Of a stretch of 64,000 nucleotides of DNA, positions 53,415 to 62,770 are shown in pieces; position 1 is the stretch's first letter; each line of letters starts with the position of its first letter. The position numbers and the translations under genes are program-made. The notes below the pieces were generated by a model. The model did no database searches and had not been told where the DNA came from. It saw only the letters and a program-made list of their open reading frames with translations. This stretch comes from Pseudomonas putida (GTDB lineage: Bacteria; Pseudomonadota; Gammaproteobacteria; Pseudomonadales; Pseudomonadaceae), in the NCBI RefSeq assembly GCF_028682395.1, contig NZ_JANHLC010000009.1:124001-188000 (forward strand), given 5' to 3'.

Positions 53415-54499
53415 TAGCCGTGTTCCTTCTCGAACTCTGCCATGTACGCCACCAACGCATTGACTGCGTTGATATCGACGGCGTTATAGATGGATGCACG
53501 CATGCCGCCAACCGAGCGATGGCCTTTGAGGTTGAGCAGCCCACGGGCTTCGGCACCCACGAGGAACGGCTTATCCAGGCGATCATCGGCCAGACGGAAC
53601 GGCACGTTCATCCACGAGCGATCGGATTTGTTGATCGGGTTGCTGTACAGGCCGCTCGCATCGATAAAGTCATACAGCGTGCGCTGCTTGACTTCATTGA
53701 GCTTGCCAATGGCCTCGACGCCGCCCTGCTCCTTCAGCCACTCGAACACCAGGCCGGACAGATACCAGGCCAGGGTTGGCGGCGTGTTGTACATGGAGCC
53801 GTTATCGGCCGCGACCTTATAGTCGAGCATGGTCGGGCAGATCGAACGGGCACGCCCGAGCAGGTCTTCGCGAATGATGTTGACCAGGATTCCGCTCGGG
53901 CCGATGTTCTTCTGGGCACCGGCGTAGATCATGCCGAAACGGGAGATATCCACCGGACGCGACAGGATGTCCGAAGACATGTCCGCGACCAGCGGTACGT
54001 CGCCGGTTTCCGGGATCCAGTTGAATTCCAGGCCGCCAATGGTCTCGTTCGGCGCGTAGTGCACATAGGCCGCGTCCTTGGAGAGCGTCCATTCGTTCTG
54101 GCCGGGAATGGCGAAATAGTCGTAAGGCTTGGCGCTGGCAGCGACATTGACGGTGCCGAAACGCGAGGCCTCTTCAATGGCTTTCTGCGACCAGATACCG
54201 GTGTCGATATAGTCGGCCTTGCCGCTTTCGGGCAGCAGGTTCAGCGGAATCTGGGCAAATTGCTGGCTGGCGCCGCCTTGCAGAAACAGCACTTTATAGT
54301 TCGAGGGGATATCCAGCAGATCACGCAGATCCTGCTCGGCCTTGGTCGCGATGGACACGAACTCATCACTGCGATGGCTCATTTCCATGACCGAAAGGCC
54401 CTTGCCATGCCAGTCCAGCAACTCCGACTGGGCACGCAACAGGACAGCTTCAGGCAGCGCAGCGGGACCCGCGCAGAAGTTATAGGCTCGTTTGCTCAC
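53414..54499 (-). CDS. serC: Phosphoserine aminotransferase
   Basis: A 361-residue PLP enzyme for serine and pyridoxal synthesis. The PLP lysine is in YAGAQKNIGPSG, and the N-terminus is NFCAGPAALPEAVLL. Translation starts at GTG 54499; the upstream in-frame ATG at 54601 runs into a REP region. It heads the serC-pheA-hisC-tyrA::aroA-cmk series. GAGAG precedes the start. Confidence 0.96.
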   Translation of the reverse strand: MSKRAYNFCAGPAALPEAVLLRAQSELLDWHGKGLSVMEMSHRSDEFVSIATKAEQDLRDLLDIPSNYKVLFLQGGASQQFAQIPLNLLPESGKADYIDTGIWSQKAIEEASRFGTVNVAASAKPYDYFAIPGQNEWTLSKDAAYVHYAPNETIGGLEFNWIPETGDVPLVADMSSDILSRPVDISRFGMIYAGAQKNIGPSGILVNIIREDLLGRARSICPTMLDYKVAADNGSMYNTPPTLAWYLSGLVFEWLKEQGGVEAIGKLNEVKQRTLYDFIDASGLYSNPINKSDRSWMNVPFRLADDRLDKPFLVGAEARGLLNLKGHRSVGGMRASIYNAVDINAVNALVAYMAEFEKEHG

Positions 54500-54533
54500 A
54501 TCCACTCTCGCTATGCATTGGGAGTACACACGT

Positions 54534-54660
54534 CTGCAGGAGCGAGCGGGCTCACGATAAAAGGCACTGCCGGCCTTTCTCATGACTCCTTGGCATGACA
54601 CTCGATGCCCGCCAGGCGAGCATCGAGTGCTGGATCGCGGGCCAGCCCGCCCCTACAGGG
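54534..54660. repeat. REPIN-like pair of REP elements between gyrA and serC
   Basis: A REP-like copy in plus orientation (54534-54558, CTGCAGGAGCGAGCGGGCTC core) and another in the opposite orientation (54633-54660) enclose a 10-bp perfect hairpin, CACTCGATGC/GCATCGAGTG (54599-54608 and 54620-54629). Paired inverted REPs are the hallmark of REPINs in fluorescent pseudomonads. The element sits downstream of gyrA and may protect or end its mRNA. Confidence 0.8.
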
Positions 54661-54669
54661 TTCTACGTT

Positions 54670-57324
54670 TCATTGGTCCTGCGTTTCTTCAGCGTCCGGC
54701 GCAGCATCGGCTTGATCGTCGGCGACGTCAGCAGCGAATTCGCCACCGTCTTCACCTTCGAACTCTCCCTCAAGCTCCTCGCCTTCGACTTCGGATGGCT
54801 CCTGGACACGCTCCAGGCCTACCAGCGTTTCGTCGCTGGCCAGCTTGATCAGCGTCACGCCCTGGGTGTTACGACCCAGGCTGGAGACTTCGTCGACCCG
54901 GGTACGCACCAGCGTGCCCTGGTCGGAAATCAGCATGATTTCCTCGCCGTCGAGCACCTGAACCGCACCGACCAGACGGCCGTTACGCTCGTTGCTGACC
55001 ATGGCGATAACGCCCTGGCCGCCACGCTTGTACTCAGGGAACTCGGTAATGGCCGTGCGCTTGCCGTAGCCACGCTCGGAGGCGGTAAGGATCTGGCTGC
55101 CTTCTTCCGGGATAATCATCGAAATCAGCTTCTGGCCTTCGGCCAGGCGCATGCCGCGTACACCGCGGGCGGTACGGCCCATGGCACGCACGTCGGATTC
55201 CTTGAAGCGCGTGACCTTGCCGGCGTCGGAGAACAGCATGACTTCGCGCTCGCCATCGGTGATGGCCGCGCTGATCAGTACGTCGCCTTCGTCCAGCTCC
55301 AGTGCGATCAGACCCACGCTACGCTGGCGGCTGAAGGCTTCCAGCGGAGTCTTCTTCACGGTGCCGTCAGCGGTAGCCATGAAGATGAAGTGACCTTCGG
55401 TGTATTCCTCGACCGGCAGCATGGTGGTGATGTATTCACCCTCACCCAGCGGCAACAGGTTGACCAGCGGCCGACCGCGCGCAGCACGGGAGGCTTCAGG
55501 GATTTCATAGGTCTTGAGCCAGTACACCTTGCCCTTGCTGGAGAACAGCAGCAGCGTGGTGTGGCTGTTGGCTACCAGCAGGTGAGCAATGTAGTCCTCA
55601 TCCTTGACGCCAGTGGCCGACTTGCCTTTACCGCCACGACGTTGGGCCTGATACGCCGCCAACGGCTGGGTCTTGGCATAGCCACCGTGGGAAATGGTGA
55701 CCACGCGCTCTTCCTCGGTGATCAGGTCACCCAGGGTCAGGTCCAGGCGCGCATCGAGAATCTCGGTGCGGCGAACGTCGCCGTATTCGGCACGAATGAC
55801 TTCCAGCTCTTCGCGGATCACTTCCATCAGGCGCACGGCGCTGTTGAGGATGCGGATCAGCTCGCCGATCTGGTTGAGAATTTCCTGGTACTCGGCCAGC
55901 AGCTTTTCATGCTCCAGACCGGTCAGGCGGTGCAGGCGCAGCTCGAGAATGGCCTGGGCCTGCTCCGGCGACAGGAAGTACTTGCCTTCACGCAAGCCGT
56001 ACTGCGGATCGAGGTTTTCCGGGCGGCACGAATCGGCGCCTGCGCGCTCGACCATCGCCACTACCGCGCTCGACTCCCACGGCGTGCTGACCAGCGCTTC
56101 CTTGGCTTCCGATGGCGTAGGCGAGGCTTTGATCAAGGCGATGACCGGGTCGATATTCGACAGGGCCACGGCCTGGCCTTCCAGGATATGCCCGCGCTCA
56201 CGCGCCTTGCGCAGCTCGAACACGGTCCGGCGGGTCACGACTTCGCGGCGGTGACGCACGAAGGCTTCCAGCAGGTCCTTGAGATTGAGGATGCGAGGGC
56301 GACCGTCGATCAGGGCAACGATGTTGATCCCGAACACGCTCTGCAACTGGGTTTGGGCGTAGAGGTTGTTGAGAATCACCTCTGGCACTTCGCCACGGCG
56401 CAGCTCGATAACCACGCGCATACCGTCCTTGTCGGACTCGTCGCGCAGTTCGGTAATGCCTTCGAGCTTCTTCTCCTTGACCAATTCGGCGATCTTTTCG
56501 ATCAGACGCGCCTTGTTCAACTGGTACGGCAGCTCGGTGATAACGATCTGCTGGCGGCCGCCAACCTTGTCGATATCTTCGATGATCGAGCGGGCACGCA
56601 TATAAATGCGGCCGCGCCCTGTGCGATAGGCTTCGATGATGCCAGCACGACCGTTGATGATCGCGGCAGTCGGGAAGTCCGGGCCGGGGATGAACTGCAT
56701 CAGCTCATCGACGGTCAGCTCGGGGTTGTCGATCAGCGCCAGGCAACCGTCGATGACTTCACCGAGGTTGTGCGGCGGAATATTGGTCGCCATGCCCACG
56801 GCAATACCACTGGAACCGTTGACCAGCAGGTTGGGGATCCTGGTCGGCATGACAGCCGGGATCATCTCGGTACCGTCGTAGTTCGGCACCCAGTCCACGG
56901 TTTCCTTGTGCAGGTCGGCCAGCAGCTCGTGCGCCAGCTTGGTCATGCGTACTTCGGTGTATCGCATGGCCGCAGCGTTGTCGCCGTCCACCGAACCGAA
57001 GTTGCCCTGGCCGTCTACCAGCAGGTAGCGCAGGGAGAATGGCTGAGCCATCCGAACAATGGTGTCGTAAACCGCAGTATCACCGTGCGGGTGATACTTA
57101 CCGATCACGTCACCGACCACACGGGCAGATTTCTTGTACGGCTTGTTCCAATCGTTACCCAGCTCGCTCATCGCGAACAGCACGCGCCGGTGCACGGGCT
57201 TCAAGCCATCGCGCGCATCAGGCAGTGCCCGTCCGACAATAACGCTCATCGCGTAGTCGAGGTAGGACTGTTTCAGCTCGTCTTCGATATTGACCGGGAG
57301 GATTTCTTTGGCCAGTTCGCCCAT
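54670..57324 (-). CDS. gyrA: DNA gyrase subunit A
   Basis: An 884-residue type II topoisomerase subunit. The catalytic tyrosine is Y122 (AAMRYTEV), and the quinolone-resistance region has T83 and D87, the normal Pseudomonas residues, so no classical resistance change is seen. Six C-terminal beta-pinwheel repeats include the GyrA box region QRRGGKGKSATG. The C-terminus is highly acidic. It lies upstream of serC with a REPIN-like element between them. Confidence 0.97.
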   Translation of the reverse strand: MGELAKEILPVNIEDELKQSYLDYAMSVIVGRALPDARDGLKPVHRRVLFAMSELGNDWNKPYKKSARVVGDVIGKYHPHGDTAVYDTIVRMAQPFSLRYLLVDGQGNFGSVDGDNAAAMRYTEVRMTKLAHELLADLHKETVDWVPNYDGTEMIPAVMPTRIPNLLVNGSSGIAVGMATNIPPHNLGEVIDGCLALIDNPELTVDELMQFIPGPDFPTAAIINGRAGIIEAYRTGRGRIYMRARSIIEDIDKVGGRQQIVITELPYQLNKARLIEKIAELVKEKKLEGITELRDESDKDGMRVVIELRRGEVPEVILNNLYAQTQLQSVFGINIVALIDGRPRILNLKDLLEAFVRHRREVVTRRTVFELRKARERGHILEGQAVALSNIDPVIALIKASPTPSEAKEALVSTPWESSAVVAMVERAGADSCRPENLDPQYGLREGKYFLSPEQAQAILELRLHRLTGLEHEKLLAEYQEILNQIGELIRILNSAVRLMEVIREELEVIRAEYGDVRRTEILDARLDLTLGDLITEEERVVTISHGGYAKTQPLAAYQAQRRGGKGKSATGVKDEDYIAHLLVANSHTTLLLFSSKGKVYWLKTYEIPEASRAARGRPLVNLLPLGEGEYITTMLPVEEYTEGHFIFMATADGTVKKTPLEAFSRQRSVGLIALELDEGDVLISAAITDGEREVMLFSDAGKVTRFKESDVRAMGRTARGVRGMRLAEGQKLISMIIPEEGSQILTASERGYGKRTAITEFPEYKRGGQGVIAMVSNERNGRLVGAVQVLDGEEIMLISDQGTLVRTRVDEVSSLGRNTQGVTLIKLASDETLVGLERVQEPSEVEGEELEGEFEGEDGGEFAADVADDQADAAPDAEETQDQ

Positions 57325-57651
57325 GAGAAGCCTGATTCCTTTTTCTGGTGAAACTTCGTCACATCCATATGGGACGAACGAAGCTCGCCGCTACAGGCCA
57401 GATGCCCTGCAACGACTTACGACAAATCAACGAGTTAAGCCAAGGATCTGCGCAGTAAAGGCAGTCGCTCGCGACTACCCTGGAAACCGCCGGATGTTAT
57501 CACAATCGCCGCCACGCACCTATCCCCAGACCCATAAGGAAGTAGACAGGCGACCAACGAAACCGGCCGAGAGCGCGACGAGAGGCGCTTAAAAGCCAAA
57601 GCACCGCGGCCAAACGTCGCAAAAACCACCTCGGCACCCCGAACAACCGGA
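57325..57651. other. Intergenic region between mtnA and gyrA
   Basis: This 327-base stretch holds the gyrA promoter and leader on the minus strand. Open frames in it are short and look like chance. TAACAT on the minus strand, in the stretch around 57494-57500, is a possible -10 without a convincing -35. No clear terminator for mtnA is visible. Confidence 0.5.
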
Positions 57652-58728
57652 TCAGTGCAGACGCTTGCGGCACATCAATTGGGTCATGCGTGCGCTATCG
57701 GGACGCTCGACGATGCCTTTTTCGGTGACGATCACGTCAATCAGGTCGGCCGGGGTCACGTCGAACACCGGATTGAATACCTCGACACCAGCACCCGGAC
57801 CCTGGCCATCGAACGCGAGCAACTCAAGGCCATCACGCTCCTCAAGCACAATGTCCTCGCCACTGGCCAGGCTCATATCAATGCTTGAACTCGCGGCCAC
57901 CACCATAAAGCGCACGCCGTGGTGCATGGCATTGACCGCCAGTTGATAAGTGCCGATCTTGCTCGCCACGTCGCCATTGGCCGCAATACGATCGGCCCCC
58001 ACGATCACCCAGGTCACGCCTTTGGTTTTCAGGATATGGGCTGCCGCCGCGTCGGTGTTGAGGGTCATCGGGATCCCGTCACCTGCCAGCTCCCAGGCGG
58101 TCAGTCGCGCTCCTTGCAACCAGGGCCGGGTTTCGTCGACGTAAACACGCTCGACCATTCCTTCCAGCCACGCGGCGCGGAGCACCCCCTGGGCCGTGCC
58201 GACACCACCAGAGGCCAAGGCACCGCTATTGCCATGGGTCAGGAAGGCCTGGGCATTGCCCTGGTGCCTGCGGATCATTTCAACGCCCAATTGGGCGATC
58301 GTCAGATTGGCTTCACGGTCGCTGTCGTGGATGGCAATAGCTTCGGCTTCCAGCACCGCCAGCGGATCGCCTGGTGCCTTGATTCGGCGCAGGCGCTCAC
58401 GCATGCCATTGAGCGCCCAACACAGACTGGCCGCCGTCGGGCGAGCATCCGCCAGAAGGCTGAAGTCCTCCTCCAGCGCGGCCTGCCAGTCACCGCCAGC
58501 GGCAATACGCGCGCGCGCGGCCAAAACCACGCCATACGCGGCGCTGATACCGATAGCCGACGCCCCCCGCACCACCATTGTGCGAATGGCCTCGGCGACA
58601 CCGGCGACGGTGGTGTAGGCCAGCCAGTTTTCCTCGCGGGGCAGGACGCGCTGATCGAGCAGATACAGGGTGCCATCACGCCATTCAATGGCCTTTACCT
58701 TTTCTGCAGCCAACAGTCGGTCACGCAT
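57652..58728 (-). CDS. mtnA: Methylthioribose-1-phosphate isomerase, with an altered active site
   Basis: A 358-residue protein of the eIF-2B/MtnA family that turns methylthioribose-1-phosphate into methylthioribulose-1-phosphate in methionine salvage. Full length and typical ends (MRDRLLAAEKVKAIEW, MCRKRLH). The active-site motif usually written HCN(T/A)GALAT reads H165-G166-N-S-G-A-L-A-S here: the catalytic cysteine is glycine. The partner aspartate is kept (D246 in GADRI), and the 80-residue spacing equals that of Cys160-Asp240 in the B. subtilis enzyme. RGAPAIG has become RGASAIG. It diverges from mtaD. Activity is doubtful. Confidence 0.93.
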   Translation of the reverse strand: MRDRLLAAEKVKAIEWRDGTLYLLDQRVLPREENWLAYTTVAGVAEAIRTMVVRGASAIGISAAYGVVLAARARIAAGGDWQAALEEDFSLLADARPTAASLCWALNGMRERLRRIKAPGDPLAVLEAEAIAIHDSDREANLTIAQLGVEMIRRHQGNAQAFLTHGNSGALASGGVGTAQGVLRAAWLEGMVERVYVDETRPWLQGARLTAWELAGDGIPMTLNTDAAAAHILKTKGVTWVIVGADRIAANGDVASKIGTYQLAVNAMHHGVRFMVVAASSSIDMSLASGEDIVLEERDGLELLAFDGQGPGAGVEVFNPVFDVTPADLIDVIVTEKGIVERPDSARMTQLMCRKRLH

Positions 58729-58836
58729 GTTCCACCCCTAGCCCCACGACAAAAGCCGCCGATTATAGCCATCCCCCCGCCGGGACGCTCGGGTATACTT
58801 CGCTTCCTTTTACACACGCTCCGGAAACCGCTCTCC

Positions 58837-60171
58837 ATGCCGACCGCCGTCGCCCCGCTCGACCTCCTCCTGCTGCCGACCTGGCTGGTGCCTGTCGAAC
58901 CGGCCGGCGTGGTCCTCAAGGAGCACGGGCTGGGCATCCGCGACGGGCGTATCGTCTTTATCGGACCACGCGCCACCGCGCTCAAACTGGCCAGCCAGGA
59001 AGTCCGGGAACTGCCGGGCATGCTGCTCAGCCCCGGCCTGGTCAATGCCCACGGGCATGCCGCAATGACGCTGTTCCGTGGCCTGGCCGACGACCAGCCG
59101 CTGATGACCTGGCTGGAAAAGCACATCTGGCCCGCCGAAGCCCGCTGGGTCGACGAAGCCTTTGTCCGCGATGGCACCGACCTGGCCATCGCCGAGCAGC
59201 TAAAGGGCGGCATCACCTGCTTCTGTGACATGTACTTTTTCCCGAAGATCGCCAGCGAGCGCGTGCATATCAGCGGTATTCGTGCACAAATCAGCGCACC
59301 CATCCTCGACTTTCCGATCCCCGGGGCCGCCAGTGCCGACGAGGCGCTGCGCCAGGCCATCGAGCTGTTCGGCGACCTCAAGCATCACCCACGCATCAAA
59401 GTCGCGTTCGGCCCTCACGCGCCCTATACGGTGTCTGACGACAACCTGGAAAAAATCCGGGTGATCGCCGAAGAACTCGACGCGCCGATCCATATGCATC
59501 TCCACGAAACCGCCGGCGAAGTCCAGCAGGCGTGCGAGCGCCACGGTGAACGCCCTCTCGCCCGCCTCGCGCGCCTGGGCCTGCTCGGACCGCGCTTCCA
59601 GGCGGTACACATGACCCAGATCAGCGATGACGACCTGGCGTTGCTGGTAGAAAGCAACAGCAGCGTGATTCACTGCCCGGAATCGAACCTGAAGCTGGCC
59701 AGTGGCTTTTGCCCCGTGGAGCGGCTGTGGCAGGCCGGCGTCAACGTTGCGGTGGGCACCGACGGCGCCGCCAGCAACAATGACCTGGACCTGCTCGGCG
59801 AGACCCGTACTGCGGCCCTGTTGGCCAAGGCGGTTGCCGGTTCGGCGACGGCGCTGGATGCCCATCGTGCGCTGCGCATGGCGACCCTCAATGGTGCCCG
59901 GGCCCTGGGACTGGAAGCCGAGATCGGCTCGCTGGAAGTGGGCAAGCTGGCCGATATCGTCGCCTTCGACCTGAGTGGGCTGGCCCAGCAGCCGATCTAC
60001 GACCCGGTCTCGCAGCTTATCTATGCCAGCGGCCGTGACTGCGTCAGGCATGTTTGGGTCGGCGGCAAGCCTTTGCTCGACGACCGTCGCCTGACCCGAT
60101 TCGACGAACAGCAGCTGTGCGCCATGGCCCAGGCCTGGGGCCAGCGTATCAGCGGTCATGGCAACCACTGA
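58837..60171 (+). CDS. mtaD: Methylthioadenosine deaminase-type amidohydrolase
   Basis: A 444-residue metal-dependent deaminase. Metal ligands are in VNAHGHAAMTLFRG, HLHETAGE and VHMTQ, and the catalytic aspartate in GTDGAASNNDLDL. P. aeruginosa has an orthologue in the same place that deaminates methylthioadenosine to methylthioinosine, which fits the mtnA neighbour. ATG 58837 was chosen; the much longer open frame upstream only mirrors mtnA. A TATACT -10 hexamer is near 58793-58798. Confidence 0.93.
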   Translation: MPTAVAPLDLLLLPTWLVPVEPAGVVLKEHGLGIRDGRIVFIGPRATALKLASQEVRELPGMLLSPGLVNAHGHAAMTLFRGLADDQPLMTWLEKHIWPAEARWVDEAFVRDGTDLAIAEQLKGGITCFCDMYFFPKIASERVHISGIRAQISAPILDFPIPGAASADEALRQAIELFGDLKHHPRIKVAFGPHAPYTVSDDNLEKIRVIAEELDAPIHMHLHETAGEVQQACERHGERPLARLARLGLLGPRFQAVHMTQISDDDLALLVESNSSVIHCPESNLKLASGFCPVERLWQAGVNVAVGTDGAASNNDLDLLGETRTAALLAKAVAGSATALDAHRALRMATLNGARALGLEAEIGSLEVGKLADIVAFDLSGLAQQPIYDPVSQLIYASGRDCVRHVWVGGKPLLDDRRLTRFDEQQLCAMAQAWGQRISGHGNH

Positions 60172-60238
60172 CCGGAATGAACATGCGTCGCCGGATCGGC
60201 GGCGAACACCGAATTTTCAAGCTTTAGAGGACTGACCC

Positions 60239-60937
60239 ATGAGCAACGTCGACCACGCTGAAATCGCCAAATTCGAAGCCCTGGCCCATCGCTGGTGGGA
60301 CCGCGAAAGCGAATTCAAACCCCTGCACGACATCAACCCGCTGCGGGTCAACTGGATCGATGAGCGCGTCAAGCTCGCCGGCAAGAAAGTCCTCGACGTC
60401 GGCTGCGGCGGCGGCATCCTCAGCGAAGCCATGGCCCAGCGCGGCGCAACGGTGATGGGCATCGACATGGGTGAAGCGCCCCTGGCCGTGGCCCAGTTGC
60501 ACCAACTGGAGTCCGGCGTCAGCGTCGAGTACCGCCAGATCACCGCCGAAGACCTGGCCGAGGAAATGCCCGGGCAGTTCGATGTCGTGACCTGCCTGGA
60601 GATGCTCGAACACGTACCCGACCCCTCTTCGGTAATCCGCGCCTGCTACCGCATGGTCAAGCCGGGCGGCCAGGTGTTCTTCTCCACCATCAACCGCAAC
60701 CCCAAGGCCTATCTGTTCGCCATTGTCGGCGCCGAATACATCATGGGCCTGCTGCCGCGCGGCACCCACGACTTCAAGAAGTTTATCCGCCCTTCCGAAC
60801 TTGGCGCCTGGAGCCGTGACGCCGGCCTGCAGGTCAAGGACATCATCGGCCTGACCTACAACCCACTGACCAAGCACTACAAGCTGGCCAGCGACGTTGA
60901 CGTCAACTACATGATCCAGACCCTGCGCGAGGAGTAA
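60239..60937 (+). CDS. ubiG: Ubiquinone biosynthesis O-methyltransferase
   Basis: A 232-residue SAM-dependent methyltransferase for two O-methylation steps of ubiquinone. Motif I is VLDVGCGGGILSEAMA; FFSTINRNPKAYLFAIVGAEY and RGTHDFKKFIRPSEL are typical of UbiG. AGAGGA precedes the ATG. It is followed after three bases by mupP. Confidence 0.97.
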   Translation: MSNVDHAEIAKFEALAHRWWDRESEFKPLHDINPLRVNWIDERVKLAGKKVLDVGCGGGILSEAMAQRGATVMGIDMGEAPLAVAQLHQLESGVSVEYRQITAEDLAEEMPGQFDVVTCLEMLEHVPDPSSVIRACYRMVKPGGQVFFSTINRNPKAYLFAIVGAEYIMGLLPRGTHDFKKFIRPSELGAWSRDAGLQVKDIIGLTYNPLTKHYKLASDVDVNYMIQTLREE

Positions 60938-60940
60938 GAC

Positions 60941-61612
60941 ATGCGTTTAAGAGCGGTTCTTTTCGACATGGACGGCACGCTGCTCGATACCGCGCCGGAC
61001 TTTATCGCCATCTGCCAGGCCATGCTCGCCGATCGCGGGCTACCCGCTATCGACGACAAGCTGATCCGCGATGAGATTTCCGGCGGTGCGCGGGCGATGG
61101 TCGCCGTGACCTTTATGATGGACCCCGAATCCCCGGGCTTCGAAGCCCTGCGCCTGGAGTTCCTGGAACGCTACCAGCAGGCCTGCGCGGTCCACAGCAA
61201 GCTCTTCGACGGTATGGCCGAGCTGCTGGCCGATATCGAGAAAGCCCATCTGATCTGGGGCGTGGTCACTAACAAGCCGCTGCGGTTCGCCGAACCGATC
61301 ATGCAGCAGCTCGGCCTGGCAGAGCGTTCTGCCCTGCTGATCTGCCCCGACCATGTGAAAAACAGCAAGCCCGACCCCGAGCCACTGATCCTGGCGTGCC
61401 GGATGCTCGACCTGGACCCGGCCAGTGTCCTGTTCGTCGGCGACGACCTGCGCGACATTGAGTCCGGCCGCGACGCCGGGACCAAGACCGCCGCCGTGCG
61501 CTATGGCTACATCCACCCGGACGACAATGCCGACCATTGGGGTGCCGACATCGTCGTCGATCACCCGCTGGATCTACGCAAGGCGCTCGACCACGCGCTC
61601 TGCAGTTGCTGA
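60941..61612 (+). CDS. mupP: MurNAc 6-phosphate phosphatase (HAD family)
   Basis: A 223-residue HAD hydrolase. The nucleophile motif is LFDMDGTLLDTAPDF, motif II is VVTNKP, and the C-terminal motif is VGDDLRDIESGRDAG. Proteins of this type next to ubiG in Pseudomonas are MupP of the peptidoglycan recycling route and were long labelled phosphoglycolate phosphatase. It starts three bases after ubiG, so coupled expression is likely. Confidence 0.88.
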   Translation: MRLRAVLFDMDGTLLDTAPDFIAICQAMLADRGLPAIDDKLIRDEISGGARAMVAVTFMMDPESPGFEALRLEFLERYQQACAVHSKLFDGMAELLADIEKAHLIWGVVTNKPLRFAEPIMQQLGLAERSALLICPDHVKNSKPDPEPLILACRMLDLDPASVLFVGDDLRDIESGRDAGTKTAAVRYGYIHPDDNADHWGADIVVDHPLDLRKALDHALCSC

Positions 61613-61669
61613 GCCGCACACGGCGCTCGCTCACGATTGACCCGCTATTTATTTTGTTGAGGTTCAAGC

Positions 61670-62410
61670 ATGTTTGATTATTCCGCCCGCCCCGAACTGC
61701 TCAAAGACCGGGTCATCCTGGTCACCGGCGCCGGACGTAGCATCGGCGCCGCTGCCGCCAAGACCTTTGCCGCCCACGGTGCCACCGTGCTGTTGCTGGG
61801 TAAGACCGAGGCCAATCTGAGCCAGGTCTATGACGAAATCGAAGCCGCTGGTCACCCGCAACCCGTGGTGATCCCATTCAATCTGGAAACCGCCCTGCCC
61901 CATCAGTACGACGAACTGGCGGCCATGATCGAGACCGAATTCGGCCACCTCGACGGCCTGCTCCACAACGCCTCGATCATCGGCCCGCGCACTCCGCTGG
62001 AACAGCTGTCGGGCGAAAACTTTATGCGCGTGATGCAAGTGAACGTGAATGCGATGTTCATGCTCACCAGCACCCTGCTGCCGCTGCTCAAACTGTCCAG
62101 CGATGCGTCGGTAGTTTTCACGTCCAGCAGCGTGGGCCGTAAGGGCCGCGCCTACTGGGGTGCCTATGGCGTTTCCAAGTTCGCTACCGAGGGCCTGATG
62201 CAGACCCTGGCCGACGAAGTGGAAAATGTCGCCCCCGTGCGCTCCAACAGCATCAACCCCGGCGCCACACGCACCAGCATGCGTGCCCAGGCTTACCCCG
62301 GGGAAAACCCGCTGAATAACCCCACGCCCGAAGAAATCATGCCGGTCTACCTCTACCTGATGGGCCCTGACAGCACAGGCATCAATGGCCAGGCGTTCGA
62401 CGCCCAGTAG
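61670..62410 (+). CDS. yciK: YciK-type short-chain oxidoreductase
   Basis: A 246-residue SDR. The cofactor loop is TGAGRSIGAAAAKTF, the NAS-type LLHNASIIGPR motif replaces the usual NNAG, and the catalytic residues are in FTSSSVGRKGRAYWGAYGVSK. This matches the YciK group, whose substrate is unknown. It lies 57 bases after mupP and is followed by a terminator. Confidence 0.9.
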   Translation: MFDYSARPELLKDRVILVTGAGRSIGAAAAKTFAAHGATVLLLGKTEANLSQVYDEIEAAGHPQPVVIPFNLETALPHQYDELAAMIETEFGHLDGLLHNASIIGPRTPLEQLSGENFMRVMQVNVNAMFMLTSTLLPLLKLSSDASVVFTSSSVGRKGRAYWGAYGVSKFATEGLMQTLADEVENVAPVRSNSINPGATRTSMRAQAYPGENPLNNPTPEEIMPVYLYLMGPDSTGINGQAFDAQ

Positions 62411-62770
62411 AGCGCTATGCCCGTACCGGTGACGGAATACCGTCGCCGGTTACTTTTACGCTCCAAAAGCCCGCAGAAGCAGTCAACAGACTGTCACCAC
62501 CGATCTGCCCTCCATCCCTGAAAATCTCCAACACTCTGAATTGGAACGGCTTTTTCGAAGTCGCAGGAACTGGCACGAGTTTCGCTCTGTCTTAGTCAAT
62601 GCAGGCATTGCGACAGCGCGGCAGGCAGGGCACAGACCGCACGCCATACGCCCTCCCCGCGCACTAAACTGCTTTTAGTCAGGCGCAGGCAGTGCAGCCC
62701 CATGAAGCGTCGCCGCCAACCGCCTTCTCCGCTGCTCGCCGGACTGACCTTGTGCCCAGGGGCTTACACC
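62411..62770. other. Intergenic region before the diguanylate cyclase gene
   Basis: It starts with the yciK terminator (62425-62457). The rest has no convincing gene. An in-frame ATG at 62702 could extend the next protein by 23 residues, but the ATG at 62771 has a better ribosome site. TAAACT near 62665 is a possible -10. Confidence 0.5.
62425..62457 (+). terminator. Terminator after yciK
   Basis: ACCGGTGACGG (62425-62435) pairs with CCGTCGCCGGT (62440-62450) with one G-U pair, and TACTTTT follows. Confidence 0.82.

Noticed and set aside
54670..57324. Quinolone-resistance change in gyrA
   Set aside because: Residues T83 and D87 are the normal Pseudomonas ones.
54595..57351. 918-codon open frame on the plus strand opposite gyrA
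   Set aside because: It mirrors gyrA, a strongly conserved gene; its translation shows no family features. Such antisense frames are common in high-GC DNA.
57325..57651. Small genes in the gyrA leader
   Set aside because: Open frames are short, lack ribosome sites and have no similarity to known small proteins.
57919..58836. N-terminal extension of mtaD by 306 codons
   Set aside because: The extension is antisense to mtnA; the conserved protein begins at 58837.
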